From JAEUOS01 sp965279115 (GTDB lineage Bacteria > Pseudomonadota > Gammaproteobacteria > Burkholderiales > JAEUOS01): DNA of 64,000 nucleotides. Every line of letters begins with the position of its first letter. Positions within the stretch are counted from its first letter, which is position 1. Below the pieces are notes generated by a model. The model was not told the origin of the DNA. It did not search any database and saw only the letters and a list, made by a program, of their open reading frames with translations. The stretch spans positions 3,162,001 through 3,226,000 of the forward strand of contig OZ257137.1 in the NCBI GenBank assembly GCA_965279115.1, in the 5' to 3' direction. Shown one piece after another: positions 26,642 to 37,280 of the stretch. Both the position numbers and the translations under genes were made by a program.

Positions 26642-27103
26642 TCAGCCGATGGTGGCAGGCAGGTCCACGTCGAGCCAGCGTTCACGGATCTGGCGGATCA
26701 CGTCGCGCATGCCGATGGCGTTCAAGGGCTTGCAAAGAAAGGCATTGGCGCCGACATCGTGGGCCTCGACGATGTCATCAGGCTCGTCGGAAGACGAGAA
26801 CATCACCACCTTGAGGTCGGCCAGGTGGGGTTTGGTGCGGATCTCGCGCAGCGTTTGAATGCCCGACCGCCCGGGCATGTGCAGATCCATCAGCACCAGG
26901 CGCGGCAGCACCCGCGTGTCGCGGCCGGCATGCGCCCCCTGCCCGAGCAGGAAATCGAGCGCCTCTTCCCCGCTGTACACGGCCACCTGCGGGTACAGGA
27001 CACCGGCACGCTTCAAGCCCAGTTGCATGAGCAGAAGTTCTTCCGGGCTGTCGTCGACCAGCAGGATCGGGGCGACGCTATCGTTTGCTTGCGGGGTAGT
27101 CAA
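26642..27103 (-). CDS. Single-domain response regulator
   Basis: 153 residues, essentially one receiver domain. LLVDDSPEELLLMQLGLKRAG carries the acidic pocket, Asp in LVLMDLHMPG is the phospho-acceptor, and the Ser in VMFSSSDEPD and Lys in LCKPLNA complete the switch. The loop with GQGAHAGRDTRVLPRLV between beta2 and beta3 is typical of the Rcp1-like group that pairs with phytochrome-like or hybrid kinases. No kinase is adjacent. The start is TTG at 27103 with a poor ribosome site. Confidence 0.85.
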   Translation of the reverse strand: MTTPQANDSVAPILLVDDSPEELLLMQLGLKRAGVLYPQVAVYSGEEALDFLLGQGAHAGRDTRVLPRLVLMDLHMPGRSGIQTLREIRTKPHLADLKVVMFSSSDEPDDIVEAHDVGANAFLCKPLNAIGMRDVIRQIRERWLDVDLPATIG

Positions 27104-27257
27104 TTGAGGGCGATTGCGTATGCGGGTTGTTCAATGTGCGCGTGGCGGTCTGAAAAGCCGATTCCGGCCGATGCCGCTTTCCGGGCGGCATTTTACTGCG
27201 CAGCACACCTGCCGATCGTTACAATCTGCCGAATACACACAATATCGGAGACAAGTC

Positions 27258-28229
27258 ATGCGCGCCTTGCTGTTCATTTGCATGGGATTGATGGCATTCG
27301 CCGCCTCCGCGCAGGACCCCTGGCCCGCCGCGAAACCGATCAGCATGGTGGTGGCTTTCCCGCCGGGTGGCGTGGCCGACTTGACGGCACGGCCTATGGC
27401 GGTGGTGCTTGAAAGGATCCTCAAGCAGAAGGTGCTGGTCGAAAACCGCGCAGGTGCCGGCGGCGCAGTGGGTAATGCCTACGTGGCCAAGGCGCGTCCG
27501 GACGGCTACACCCTGCTGATGGCCTTGTCGAGCGTGTCGATCCTGCCGGAAGCCGACAAGGTCAATGGCAAGGTGCCCGGCTATACGCTTGAGCAGCTCA
27601 TTCCGGTGGCGCTGGTGTCGGCCGACCCGACCGTGCTGGTGGTGCGCGCGGAGTCGTCGTACAAGACGGTGAAGGATCTGGTTGATGCCGCCAAAGCGAA
27701 TCCCGGCAAGATCAACTACGCCTCTTCCGGCTATTACAGTGCCCTGCATACGCCAATGGAGATGTTCTCGATCGCCACCGGAGCGAAGATGTTCCACATT
27801 CCGTATCAGGGCGGCGGGCCGGCGGTCACCGCCATTCTCGGTGGCCAGGTCGAAGCGCTCGCCTCCGGCCCGGGGCCGGTGGTGCAGCACATCAAGGCGG
27901 GCAAGTTGCGCGCGCTGGCTTCATGGGGGGACAAGCGCCATCCCGCGCTGCCGGACGTACCCACGCTCAAGGAACTGGGCATCGACAATGAGTTCTATAT
28001 CTGGGCCGGGCTGTTCGCGCCGGCGGGCACGCCCGAGGCGGTGGTCCGCCAGCTTCGCGACGCGGTACGGCAGGCGGTGGCCGACCCGCAGTTCAAACAG
28101 GTGATGGAGTCTTCCGGCCAGCCGATCCAGTATCTGGACCAGGCCGAGTTTCGCGTGTTTTTCGACAAGGATGCGAAAAAGATGGCGGATGTGGTGCGCC
28201 AGATCGGCAAGGTGGAAGAAAAGAAGTAG
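27258..28229 (+). CDS. Bug-family tripartite tricarboxylate transporter substrate-binding protein
   Basis: 323 residues. The signal peptide MRALLFICMGLMAFAASAQ is followed by the Bug opening PISMVVAFPPGGVADLTARP, the LVENRAGAGGAVGNAYVAKA region and the C-terminal LFAPAGTPEAVVRQLRDAV. GGAG lies 7 bases before the ATG at 27258. It stands alone: a response regulator diverges from it and glpK converges 3 bases after its stop, so no substrate can be inferred. A second Bug protein is at 17823. Confidence 0.88.
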   Translation: MRALLFICMGLMAFAASAQDPWPAAKPISMVVAFPPGGVADLTARPMAVVLERILKQKVLVENRAGAGGAVGNAYVAKARPDGYTLLMALSSVSILPEADKVNGKVPGYTLEQLIPVALVSADPTVLVVRAESSYKTVKDLVDAAKANPGKINYASSGYYSALHTPMEMFSIATGAKMFHIPYQGGGPAVTAILGGQVEALASGPGPVVQHIKAGKLRALASWGDKRHPALPDVPTLKELGIDNEFYIWAGLFAPAGTPEAVVRQLRDAVRQAVADPQFKQVMESSGQPIQYLDQAEFRVFFDKDAKKMADVVRQIGKVEEKK

Positions 28230-28232
28230 CGG

Positions 28233-29750
<1,518 letters not shown>

Positions 29751-29880
29751 GTGTTGCTCCCCCCGAATGAAGGCTGGCGGGATGTCCGGCAGGCGAGCCT
29801 GCGCGGGTCCCGGGTAGGCCGGATTCTAGTGGGCGGCGTGCAAGGCGATGGTGCTGGCGCGGCGCTGCGCCGATGAAAGG

Positions 29881-30594
29881 TCAGGCGTGCAGGACCGAAG
29901 GCGAAGGCATGCCGACCCGCATCGCGCCAAAGGCGTCGCGGCTATCGCGAACCGGACCGGACTGCGGACCCAGCCAGGCGGTTTCCGGGGCGGGAATGCC
30001 GAGCAGTTCCAGGGCCTGCAGGGCGATTTCCCGCGCGGCGTTGTTGAGATTGCGCGGCAGGCTGGGGGGCGCCTTGTCCATCAGGAGTTGCTTGCTGGCC
30101 GAAAGCGCGAAGACCGGCGCGAGGATGCGGTCCTTGTGGATGGCCATCTGGCTGTCGATGCTGCGGCTGGCGACGGCCGCGGCCCAGGGATTGGTCGGCC
30201 ATTGGGAGGGCAGTGCCCAGGCCTGTGGAAAGAACGCCAGGTCGCGCGAGACGGTGCGCATGTCTTCATGCGAGTCGCGAAAGGGCAGCAGCACCAGGTC
30301 GGACAGGGCGGCGAGCTTGCGGTCGATATCGGGCCGGTTGCCGCCACCGTCGATCACGCCGATCCAGCCTTCGGTGGCACGCAGGCGCGCCGCGGCTACG
30401 GCGAGCTGGTCGGGGGAGCGTGCGTCGAACGGCAGGTAGGTCCGGTTGGCCTTCGACAGCTTGTCGCGCAGTTCGTCGGTCAGCACGGCCACCGCGCGCA
30501 TGCCGAACAGGCCCAGGCCATGGGCCAGCATGTGCGACAAGGTGGTCTTGCCGGTGCCGCCCTTGTTGCCGATGACGCAAATGATTTTGCCCAT
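29881..30594 (-). CDS. ParA/MinD-like P-loop ATPase
   Basis: 237 residues. The deviant Walker A motif NKGGTGKTTLSHMLA is at residues 9-24. The switch region VIDGGGNRPD replaces the usual VIDTP-type sequence. No ParB gene or parS-like repeats are adjacent, so chromosome or plasmid partitioning is not supported. It is more like orphan ParA proteins that position other cargo. The ATG at 30594 begins right before the P-loop; an extension to 30651 lacks support. Confidence 0.75.
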   Translation of the reverse strand: MGKIICVIGNKGGTGKTTLSHMLAHGLGLFGMRAVAVLTDELRDKLSKANRTYLPFDARSPDQLAVAAARLRATEGWIGVIDGGGNRPDIDRKLAALSDLVLLPFRDSHEDMRTVSRDLAFFPQAWALPSQWPTNPWAAAVASRSIDSQMAIHKDRILAPVFALSASKQLLMDKAPPSLPRNLNNAAREIALQALELLGIPAPETAWLGPQSGPVRDSRDAFGAMRVGMPSPSVLHA

Positions 30595-30666
30595 GATCTG
30601 CCCGAATGATCCTTGATGCCGGCAATTTTGCGCGCGAGGCAATCCCGGCAAGCAATGAAGAGAAGC

Positions 30667-30692
30667 GAAAAGCCCCGCTTTCGATGCTTTTC
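30667..30692. other. Inverted repeat in the parA-like/alaS divergent region
   Basis: GAAAAGC and GCTTTTC are perfect 7-bp complements 12 bases apart, and CGAAA/TTTCG nests inside. It resembles a terminator hairpin but lies upstream of both flanking genes. It may be a regulatory element or a remnant. An AT-rich stretch (30735-30770) just before alaS is the likely promoter region. Confidence 0.3.
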
Positions 30693-30773
30693 AGGCAAGG
30701 TTGCGCGGGGAACCGCTGCCGCCAATGCTAGAATCAATCAATTGATTTTGAACGAAAAAAGCGCGAAAAAACG

Positions 30774-33389
30774 ATGAAAGCCGCCGAAATCCGGGAGAAG
30801 TTCCTGCAGTATTTCGAATCCAAGGGTCACGCGCGGGTGAGTTCTTCCCCGCTTGTGCCGGGCAACGACCCGACACTCTTGTTCACCAATTCGGGCATGG
30901 TGCAGTTCAAGGACGTGTTCCTTGGTCGTGATGCACGCTCCTATAAGCGCGCCACCACCTCGCAGCGCAGCGTGCGTGCCGGCGGCAAGCACAACGACCT
31001 CGAAAACGTCGGCTATACGGCGCGGCACCACACGTTTTTCGAAATGCTGGGCAACTTCAGCTTCGGCGACTATTTCAAGCGCGACGCCATCAAATACGCC
31101 TGGGAACTGCTGACAGGCGTATATGCCCTGCCCAAGGACAAGTTGTGGATCACCGTCTACATCGATGACGACGAGGCCTACGGTATTTGGGCCGATGAGG
31201 TCGGCGTGCCCAAGGAGCGCATCGTCCGGATCGGCGACAACAAGGGGGCCAAGTATGCCTCCGACAACTTCTGGCAGATGGCCGACACCGGCCCTTGCGG
31301 ACCTTGCTCGGAGATCTTTTTCGACCATGGCCCGGATGTCGCCGGTGGCCCTCCGGGCTCGCCCGAGGCGGACGGCGACCGCTACATCGAGATCTGGAAC
31401 CTGGTGTTCATGCAGTTCGACCGCCAGGCGGATGGCTCGATGCCGCGCCTGCCCAAGCCATGTGTGGATACCGGCATGGGGCTCGAACGCATCGCCGCCG
31501 TGCTGCAGCACGTGCACAGCAACTACGAGATCGACCTGTTCCAGGGCCTGATCCGCGCCGCCGCGCGCGAGACCGGCTGCGACGATTTGGCCCTGCCTTC
31601 GCTGAAGGTCATCGCCGACCATATCCGCGCCTGCAGCTTCCTGATCGTCGACGGCGTGATCCCGTCCAACGACGGCCGTGGCTATGTGCTGCGCCGGATC
31701 ATCCGCCGCGCCCTGCGGCATGGCCACAAGCTGGGCCAGACCCGGCCGTTCTTCCACAAGCTGGTGAAGGATCTGGTGCTGGAGATGGGCACGGCCTATC
31801 CGGAACTGGTGTCCGCCGCCAAGCGCGTCGAGGAAACCCTGCTGGCCGAGGAGGAGCGTTTCGCCGAGACGCTGGAGCACGGCATGAAGATCCTCGAGGG
31901 CGCGCTGGGTCGCGAAGGCAACCTGATCGACGGCGACACCGTGTTCACGCTCTATGACACCTACGGGTTTCCGGTCGACCTGACCGCGGACGTGGCCCGC
32001 GAACGTGGCAAGAGTATCGACATCGCCGGCTATGAAGCGGCCATGGACGCGCAACGCAAGCAGGCGCGCGCATCGTCGAAGTTCAAGATGGCGCAAGGCG
32101 TCGATTATTCAGGCGCCAAGACCCACTTCGAAGGCTACGACCATCTGGTGGTCGAGGCCAGCAAGGTGGTGGCGCTGTATATCGACGGGTCGTCGGTGAA
32201 TGAACTCGGCAGCGGCGACGCCGGGATCGTCGTACTCGACCGCACGCCGTTTTACGCGGAGTCCGGCGGCCAGGTGGGTGACATCGGCGAGCTGGTGGCG
32301 CAGTCGGGCAGCTTTACCGTCGAAGATTCGCAAAAGATCCAGTCCGAGGTTTTCGGCCACCATGGCCGCTTGTCCGCCGGTTCGCTCAAGGTGGGCGATA
32401 CGGTGCGCGCGGTGGTCGACGCCACGGCGCGTGCGCGCTCGGCCTGGAACCACTCGGCCACCCACTTGATGCACGCGGCGCTGCGCAAGGTGCTGGGCAA
32501 TCATGTGTCGCAGAAAGGTTCACTGGTCGACCCTGGCAAGACGCGCTTCGACTTCGCGCACAACAAGCCGATGAGCGTGGCGGAGATCGCCGAGGTGGAG
32601 GCATTGGTCAATGCCGAGGTGCGCGCCAACCACGCGGTCTCGGCGCGGGTGATGAAGCATGACGACGCCATCAAGGCGGGCGCCATGGCACTGTTCGGCG
32701 AGAAGTATGGCGAGGAAGTGCGGGTCATCGGCATGGGCGAGTTTTCAACCGAGCTTTGCGGTGGCACGCACGTTTCGCGTACCGGCGACATCGGCTTCTT
32801 CAAGATCGTCGCCGAAACCGGTGTGGCCGCAGGTGTGCGCCGTGTCGAGGCGGTGACCGGACAGGGGGCGCTGGATTACGTGCAGGCGCTTGATGCGCGG
32901 ATCAGCGAAGCCGCTGCGGCGTTGAAGAGCCAGCCGCAGGAACTGACCGCGAAGATCGCGCAGATGCTGGAAAACGTGCGCGCCCTCGAGAAGGAATTGG
33001 GGCGCCTGAAGAGCAAGATGGCCTCCAGCCAGGGTGATGACATTGCCAGCCAGGCGGTCGATGTCAAGGGCATCAAGGTGCTGGCCGCCGCGCTTGATGG
33101 CGCCGACGTCAAGACGCTGCGCGAGACGCTCGACAAGCTCAAGGACAAGTTGAAGACCGCCGCCATCGTGCTTGGCAGCACGGCGGACGGAAAGGTGTCG
33201 CTGATTGCCGGGGTCACCGCCGACGCCACCGCGCGCATCAAGGCAGGTGATCTGGTCAATTTCGTCGCCGCGCAGGTGGGCGGCAAGGGGGGCGGGCGCC
33301 CCGACATGGCGCAAGCCGGCGGAACCGAGCCCGCAAAGCTGCCGGCGGCACTGGCAGGTGTGGTGGCATGGGTCGAAGGGAAGGTCTAA
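30774..33389 (+). CDS. alaS: Alanine--tRNA ligase
   Basis: 871 residues, full length. The catalytic domain (about 1-450) opens with IREKFLQYFESKGHARVSSSPLVP. The editing domain (about 550-700) has its zinc ligands in HSATHLMHAAL (HxxxH) and CGGTHVSRTG. The C-terminal C-Ala domain ends with GGRPDMAQAGG. It charges tRNA-Ala and deacylates Ser- or Gly-tRNA-Ala. The stop codon shares a base with the next gene's ATG (TAATG). Confidence 0.96.
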   Translation: MKAAEIREKFLQYFESKGHARVSSSPLVPGNDPTLLFTNSGMVQFKDVFLGRDARSYKRATTSQRSVRAGGKHNDLENVGYTARHHTFFEMLGNFSFGDYFKRDAIKYAWELLTGVYALPKDKLWITVYIDDDEAYGIWADEVGVPKERIVRIGDNKGAKYASDNFWQMADTGPCGPCSEIFFDHGPDVAGGPPGSPEADGDRYIEIWNLVFMQFDRQADGSMPRLPKPCVDTGMGLERIAAVLQHVHSNYEIDLFQGLIRAAARETGCDDLALPSLKVIADHIRACSFLIVDGVIPSNDGRGYVLRRIIRRALRHGHKLGQTRPFFHKLVKDLVLEMGTAYPELVSAAKRVEETLLAEEERFAETLEHGMKILEGALGREGNLIDGDTVFTLYDTYGFPVDLTADVARERGKSIDIAGYEAAMDAQRKQARASSKFKMAQGVDYSGAKTHFEGYDHLVVEASKVVALYIDGSSVNELGSGDAGIVVLDRTPFYAESGGQVGDIGELVAQSGSFTVEDSQKIQSEVFGHHGRLSAGSLKVGDTVRAVVDATARARSAWNHSATHLMHAALRKVLGNHVSQKGSLVDPGKTRFDFAHNKPMSVAEIAEVEALVNAEVRANHAVSARVMKHDDAIKAGAMALFGEKYGEEVRVIGMGEFSTELCGGTHVSRTGDIGFFKIVAETGVAAGVRRVEAVTGQGALDYVQALDARISEAAAALKSQPQELTAKIAQMLENVRALEKELGRLKSKMASSQGDDIASQAVDVKGIKVLAAALDGADVKTLRETLDKLKDKLKTAAIVLGSTADGKVSLIAGVTADATARIKAGDLVNFVAAQVGGKGGGRPDMAQAGGTEPAKLPAALAGVVAWVEGKV

Positions 33390-33727
33390 TGTCTGCTTTC
33401 GGGAAAGTTGCTGCGCTATTGGCCCTTGCCGGCGGACTCGCCGCAGGTGCGGCGAACGCGCAAACCCCGTCCATTGAGGCGGTTACGGCGGCGGGCGAGA
33501 AGGTCCGCCTGTTGCCGGACGGTCGCTGGGAGTGGGTTGACGGGCAGAAGGCGGCCGTGCAGCGCACCGAGCGGGCGGTCGAAGCCAAGCGGGCGCAGGA
33601 AGTGCGCGAAGCCGAACTCAAGCGCGAGCGCGGTGCCCAGGGGGGCGGACTCCTCGGGCTCGGCCGTACCATCTACGAAGGTGATCGCGACTACAACCGC
33701 GGTACCCTGAATCCGAAAATGCGTTGA
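33389..33727 (+). CDS. Hypothetical exported protein (112 aa)
   Basis: No family is recognised. A signal peptide (MSAFGKVAALLALAGGLAAG, cleavage near ANA/QT) is followed by a short module with LLPDGRWEWVDGQKA, a pattern seen in small secreted proteins with a DGRWEW turn. A charged helix rich in Glu, Arg and Lys (about 55-85) and a basic C-terminus follow. The start overlaps the alaS stop (TAATG), so it is coupled to alaS. It is probably periplasmic. Confidence 0.65.
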   Translation: MSAFGKVAALLALAGGLAAGAANAQTPSIEAVTAAGEKVRLLPDGRWEWVDGQKAAVQRTERAVEAKRAQEVREAELKRERGAQGGGLLGLGRTIYEGDRDYNRGTLNPKMR

Positions 33728-33743
33728 TCTGGCGGGCGAAAAC

Positions 33744-34493
33744 ATGAAGCGGATCGTTTTTTCATTCGGCGTGTTGTTGATCGCGGGTGCGGCCGCGGCA
33801 GCGGACCTGAAAGTGTTTTCGGCGGGGGCTGCGAAGGCGGCGGTGGTACCGCTGGCAGAGGCCTTTGCGCGCAACAGCGGTCACAACGTGGATGTCGATT
33901 TCGCGACCATGGGCCTGATCCAGGACAAGCTGAAGGCCGGCGAAAAGGCGGACGTGCTTATCCTGGCGGCCGAGGTGGGCGAGGCGCTGGCCAAGTCCGG
34001 GGCCATCGTGCCGGCTTCGGTGAAGCCGCTGGCCAAGGTGGGTGTGGGTGTGGCGGTGGGCGAAAACGCGAAGGCACCGGACATTTCCACCGCCGCGGCG
34101 TTTCGCAAGGCGTTGGTGGATGCCAAGTCCATCGTGATGATCGATCCGGCGCGCGGCACCAGCGGCAAGCATCTGGTCGAGGTTTACCAGCGCCTGGGCC
34201 TGACCGAGGCGCTCAAGCCGAAAATGCGCTACGGCTCGGGCGGGTACATCGTCGAGCCGGTCGGGCGCGGCGAGGTGGAACTGGGCCTGCACCAGATCAG
34301 CGAGATTCTCCCGGTCAAGGGTGTGAAGCTGGTCGGACCGCTGCCGGAAGAACTGCAGAAATGGACCTTGTATGTGGGGGCGGTTACCCCGGGGTCGGGC
34401 GCGCCGCAGGCCGCCGCCGATTTCGTCGCCTATCTCTCCGGTTTCCAGTCGAAGGCGATCTATCTCTCCAAGGGCTTTGTGCTGGCGCAATAA
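33744..34493 (+). CDS. ModA-like extracellular substrate-binding protein
   Basis: 249 residues. The signal peptide MKRIVFSFGVLLIAGAAAAA precedes a type II periplasmic binding fold with LKVFSAGAAKAAVVPLAEAF at the start and YGSGGYIVEPVGRGEVELGL in the second lobe. This is the ModA/AccA-like group of anion binders (molybdate, tungstate or other ligands). No modB or modC is adjacent, so it may be an orphan receptor whose ligand cannot be told. Its 3' end overlaps the possible start of the EamA gene. Confidence 0.8.
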   Translation: MKRIVFSFGVLLIAGAAAAADLKVFSAGAAKAAVVPLAEAFARNSGHNVDVDFATMGLIQDKLKAGEKADVLILAAEVGEALAKSGAIVPASVKPLAKVGVGVAVGENAKAPDISTAAAFRKALVDAKSIVMIDPARGTSGKHLVEVYQRLGLTEALKPKMRYGSGGYIVEPVGRGEVELGLHQISEILPVKGVKLVGPLPEELQKWTLYVGAVTPGSGAPQAAADFVAYLSGFQSKAIYLSKGFVLAQ

Positions 34494-35424
34494 GCGCAGC
34501 GCCCGGCGTCCGGAGAGTTTCCTGCAGCAACAATTTGCCTGGCGCGATTACGCGCCCGTACTCACCTGCGCATTCACCTACGCGTTTGCGGTGATCTGCG
34601 CGCGCCTGGCCTTCGAGAATGGCACCAACGCGTCCACCGTGGTGACGCTGCGCTGCCTGTTCGCCCTGCTTGCATTCGGCATCGCCCTGCGCCTGCGCAA
34701 GCCTGGCGATGTGACGGCGGCGCGCGATCGGCGCTTCATCATCATCCTGGGTGTGCTGTTCGCGCTCAACGTATATGCGTTCTACAAGGCGATCGAACTG
34801 CTCAAGGTGCCGCTGGCGGTGCTGATCTTCTACGTCTATCCGCTCATGACCGGCGTGGTGTCCGCGCTGGCGGGCCTGGAACGCATGAGCACCAGGCTGG
34901 TCGCGTTCGGACTGGTCTCCCTGGCCGGCATGGCGCTGGCCACCGGCGCGGCGCCGGAATCGCTGGATTCGCTGGGTGTGGTGCTGGCGCTGGTGGCGGC
35001 GGTGATCGTCGCGACTTCCCTGGTGTTGACGGCGCGCCATGTGCCGCATGTGGATCCGCTCAGACGCTCCTTCTGGATGATGCTCTCGACCTCGGTGGTG
35101 CTGGGGGCGGCCATGTCCGGGACCGGTTCGTTCCAGTGGCCGAACAACCTGACCGGTGTGGCCGCCATTGCCGGCGTGTGCGTGTTCTATGCCATCGGGC
35201 TCATCGGCCTGTTCACCTCGGCCACCCGCATCGGCCCGATCCGCACCTCGGCGATGATGAACCTGGAACCGGTGATCGCGATCGCACTTTCGACCGTCGT
35301 GCTCAATCAGGGCTTGTCGGGCCTGCAGTACGCCGGCGGCGTCCTGGTCATGGTCGGGGTGGTCGGCGCGCAGCTCGCGCGCATGCCGACCCCTGCAGCA
35401 AAAGGTGGCGCGGAAAAGTCCTAG
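34477..35424 (+). CDS. EamA/DMT family transporter
   Basis: About 300-315 residues with ten hydrophobic spans and two EamA repeats, e.g. AFTYAFAVICARLAFENGTN at the start of repeat 1 and NLTGVAAIAGVCVFYAIGLI in repeat 2. It is an inner-membrane drug/metabolite-type exporter or permease of unknown substrate. The start is uncertain: TTG 34477 overlaps the previous gene by 17 bases, whereas a CTG at 34522 has GGAG 6 bases upstream. No ATG suits. It converges with the AAA ATPase gene with a four-base overlap of stop codons. Confidence 0.83.
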   Translation: MCWRNKRSARRPESFLQQQFAWRDYAPVLTCAFTYAFAVICARLAFENGTNASTVVTLRCLFALLAFGIALRLRKPGDVTAARDRRFIIILGVLFALNVYAFYKAIELLKVPLAVLIFYVYPLMTGVVSALAGLERMSTRLVAFGLVSLAGMALATGAAPESLDSLGVVLALVAAVIVATSLVLTARHVPHVDPLRRSFWMMLSTSVVLGAAMSGTGSFQWPNNLTGVAAIAGVCVFYAIGLIGLFTSATRIGPIRTSAMMNLEPVIAIALSTVVLNQGLSGLQYAGGVLVMVGVVGAQLARMPTPAAKGGAEKS

Positions 35425-36434
35425 AACCCCATCCGCTGCCGTCGCCCGGCGCGGCGCCCGGATATGTCGTGGGCTTCGATCACGTCGCGGCCTTCCAGCT
35501 TGGCAGCGCCGAAGGCATTGAAGATCACCCTGCGCATGTCGCGCGGCGAGAGTTCGGCCAGGCGCGCCATGGTGGCCTCGCCCGGCTCCTCCGGAAAGGC
35601 GCGCCCCCAGTCGTGGCTGTTGCGGATTTCCCGGTAGATCGAACGGGCGATCTGGATCACCCCGGCTTCGTCGGGGGGCGGTACCTCGAAGACGTTCATG
35701 CGCGAGAGGATGGGTTCCGGAATGGCGCCTTCGTCGTTGGCGGTGGCGATCCAGATGACGTCGGCGGCATCCACCGGAACCTCGGCGAACTCGTCGACGA
35801 ACTCGCGGGCAGTATCGTGTTCCAGGAGTGTGTACATGGCGCCCAGCGGGTCGTACTCGTTGTGGCCGGCCTTGTCGATCTCGTCGATCACCAGCACCGG
35901 GTTGGCGTAGTGCCCGCCCACCAGGGTTTCGAATACCTTGCCGGGCTTGGCGTTTTTCCAGCCCGACGAGGTGCCGCCGATGATCCAGCCGGCGGTCAGG
36001 GCGCTCATGCCGAGGAAACCAAAGCCCGTGCCGAGCAGTTGCGAGAGCCGCTTGGCGAAGTGCGTCTTGCCGATGCCGGGTGGGCCCAGCAGCAGGATGG
36101 GTGCGATCTCGAGCGGGTCCGAGGAACTGGCGGCGAGCACCATCTGCTTGCGGATGTCGTCGAGCACCTCGCGGAAGTTGGGCAGCTCGACATGCAGCGC
36201 ATCGAGCGCGTTTGCCCCCGAAGGCTTGACGTTGAGTCGTTCGCCACCGGTGGCGAGCATCTTTTCGTAGGTTTCGCGCAGGTTTTCGTGGGCGCCGGAA
36301 GGCAGGTCGGCCAGCGCGTCGCGCACCTGGCGGGTGTCGTAGACCTGCTTGAAGCTGCCGAGCGGCAGGATCATGCGGTTCGTCGAGGAGACTGAAGTTT
36401 CTCCTGATTCCGGAAAAAGTGACGTCATGGACAT
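35421..36434 (-). CDS. Lon-like AAA ATPase without N-domain or protease domain
   Basis: 337 residues. After about 100 residues without known domain, an AAA module shows Walker A GPPGIGKTHFAKRL, Walker B PVLVIDEIDKAG, sensor 1 WIATANDEG and the arginine-finger region ILSRMNVFEVP. These segments resemble the ATPase module of Lon, including EVPVDAADVIWIATAND. The C-terminal lid ends at once and no Ser-Lys protease domain follows. It is probably a stand-alone remodelling ATPase. The ATG at 36434 follows GGAGGT. The Crp/Fnr gene diverges from it. Confidence 0.8.
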   Translation of the reverse strand: MSMTSLFPESGETSVSSTNRMILPLGSFKQVYDTRQVRDALADLPSGAHENLRETYEKMLATGGERLNVKPSGANALDALHVELPNFREVLDDIRKQMVLAASSSDPLEIAPILLLGPPGIGKTHFAKRLSQLLGTGFGFLGMSALTAGWIIGGTSSGWKNAKPGKVFETLVGGHYANPVLVIDEIDKAGHNEYDPLGAMYTLLEHDTAREFVDEFAEVPVDAADVIWIATANDEGAIPEPILSRMNVFEVPPPDEAGVIQIARSIYREIRNSHDWGRAFPEEPGEATMARLAELSPRDMRRVIFNAFGAAKLEGRDVIEAHDISGRRAGRRQRMGF

Positions 36435-36625
36435 GCGCGACCTCCAGCAAAAGCCCGGTGGCGGCGCCGTCGGCAGGCGGACCTTCCGGGAATGATTCCG
36501 TTGTACGCGGGTCCATGCCTTGCGCATCCGCAGAAAAGGCGCGCGATGGTGTCGCAATTCGCGGGCGACCATCGCGCGCGTCGCCGGTTGTCATGTGCCA
36601 TCGGAATGCGCCAGAATGCGCAGCT

Positions 36626-37273
36626 ATGCCCCGGGATCGCGACAATCCGCCAACCACCCCCGTCACGCCTGCCAGCGCGGACTTCGCCGCCCACGGCATG
36701 CGCCGGCGTTACCGCAAGGGCACGCTGCTCATCCAGGAGGGGGACAGGGGCGAGAGCGTCTTTGTCATTCTTTCCGGCCGCGTCAAGGTGTTCTCGACCG
36801 ATGAGCAAGGCCGGGAGTTCACCTTCATCGTCCTGGGACCCGGCGACTATTTCGGGGAGATGTCGCTTGACGGCGGAGCCAGGTCCGCCTCGGTGATCAC
36901 GCTCGAGACATGCGAATGCGCGGTGCTCGACCGCGACGCGGTGCGCGAGTACATGACCGCCCACCCCGACTTCGCATTCGAGTTGTTGATGACGGTGATC
37001 CGCCGGGCGCGTGAAGCGACGCGGGTGGCGCGGGGATTGGCCCTGGGCAATGTCTACAGCAGACTGGCCGCGTTTCTGGACAGCAATGCGCGCTTGCAGC
37101 CCAATGGCGAGCGCATGATCGAAGAGGTGCTGACGCAGGCCGAGATCGCAGCGCGCATCGGGGCGGGGCGTGAAATGGTGAGCCGCGTCATGAAGGATCT
37201 CGTCGCAGGCAAATATGTGGTCACACGCGAGCGCCGGATTGTGCTGCTCAGGGCGTTGCCGGAACGTTGGTAA
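36626..37273 (+). CDS. Crp/Fnr family transcriptional regulator
   Basis: 215 residues. The cyclic-nucleotide-binding beta roll (about 20-130) has GTLLIQEGDRGESVFVILSG and the phosphate-binding-like GDYFGEMSLDGGARSASV. The C-terminal winged helix has the recognition motif TQAEIAARIGAGREMVSRVM. No FNR-type Cys cluster is seen, so it is Crp-like rather than an iron-sulfur sensor. The ATG at 36626 is chosen because the domain starts 20 residues later. It converges on the protease/haloperoxidase/cyclase operon, whose upstream region has a TGTGA-N5-TCACA palindrome. Confidence 0.87.
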   Translation: MPRDRDNPPTTPVTPASADFAAHGMRRRYRKGTLLIQEGDRGESVFVILSGRVKVFSTDEQGREFTFIVLGPGDYFGEMSLDGGARSASVITLETCECAVLDRDAVREYMTAHPDFAFELLMTVIRRAREATRVARGLALGNVYSRLAAFLDSNARLQPNGERMIEEVLTQAEIAARIGAGREMVSRVMKDLVAGKYVVTRERRIVLLRALPERW

Positions 37274-37280
37274 CAATCAA

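Noticed and set aside
29881..30594. Chromosome partitioning locus
   Set aside because: No ParB gene or parS-like repeats are beside the ParA-like ATPase.
30667..30692. Intrinsic terminator
   Set aside because: It lies upstream of both flanking genes, so it cannot end either transcript; kept only as an inverted repeat.
30738..32096. 452-codon minus-strand frame
   Set aside because: Antisense to alaS; no protein-like features.
34384..36699. Long minus-strand open frame (771 codons) across the EamA and AAA genes
   Set aside because: Low-complexity His/Arg/Gln-rich product antisense to a clear transporter and out of frame with the AAA ATPase; typical GC-rich shadow.
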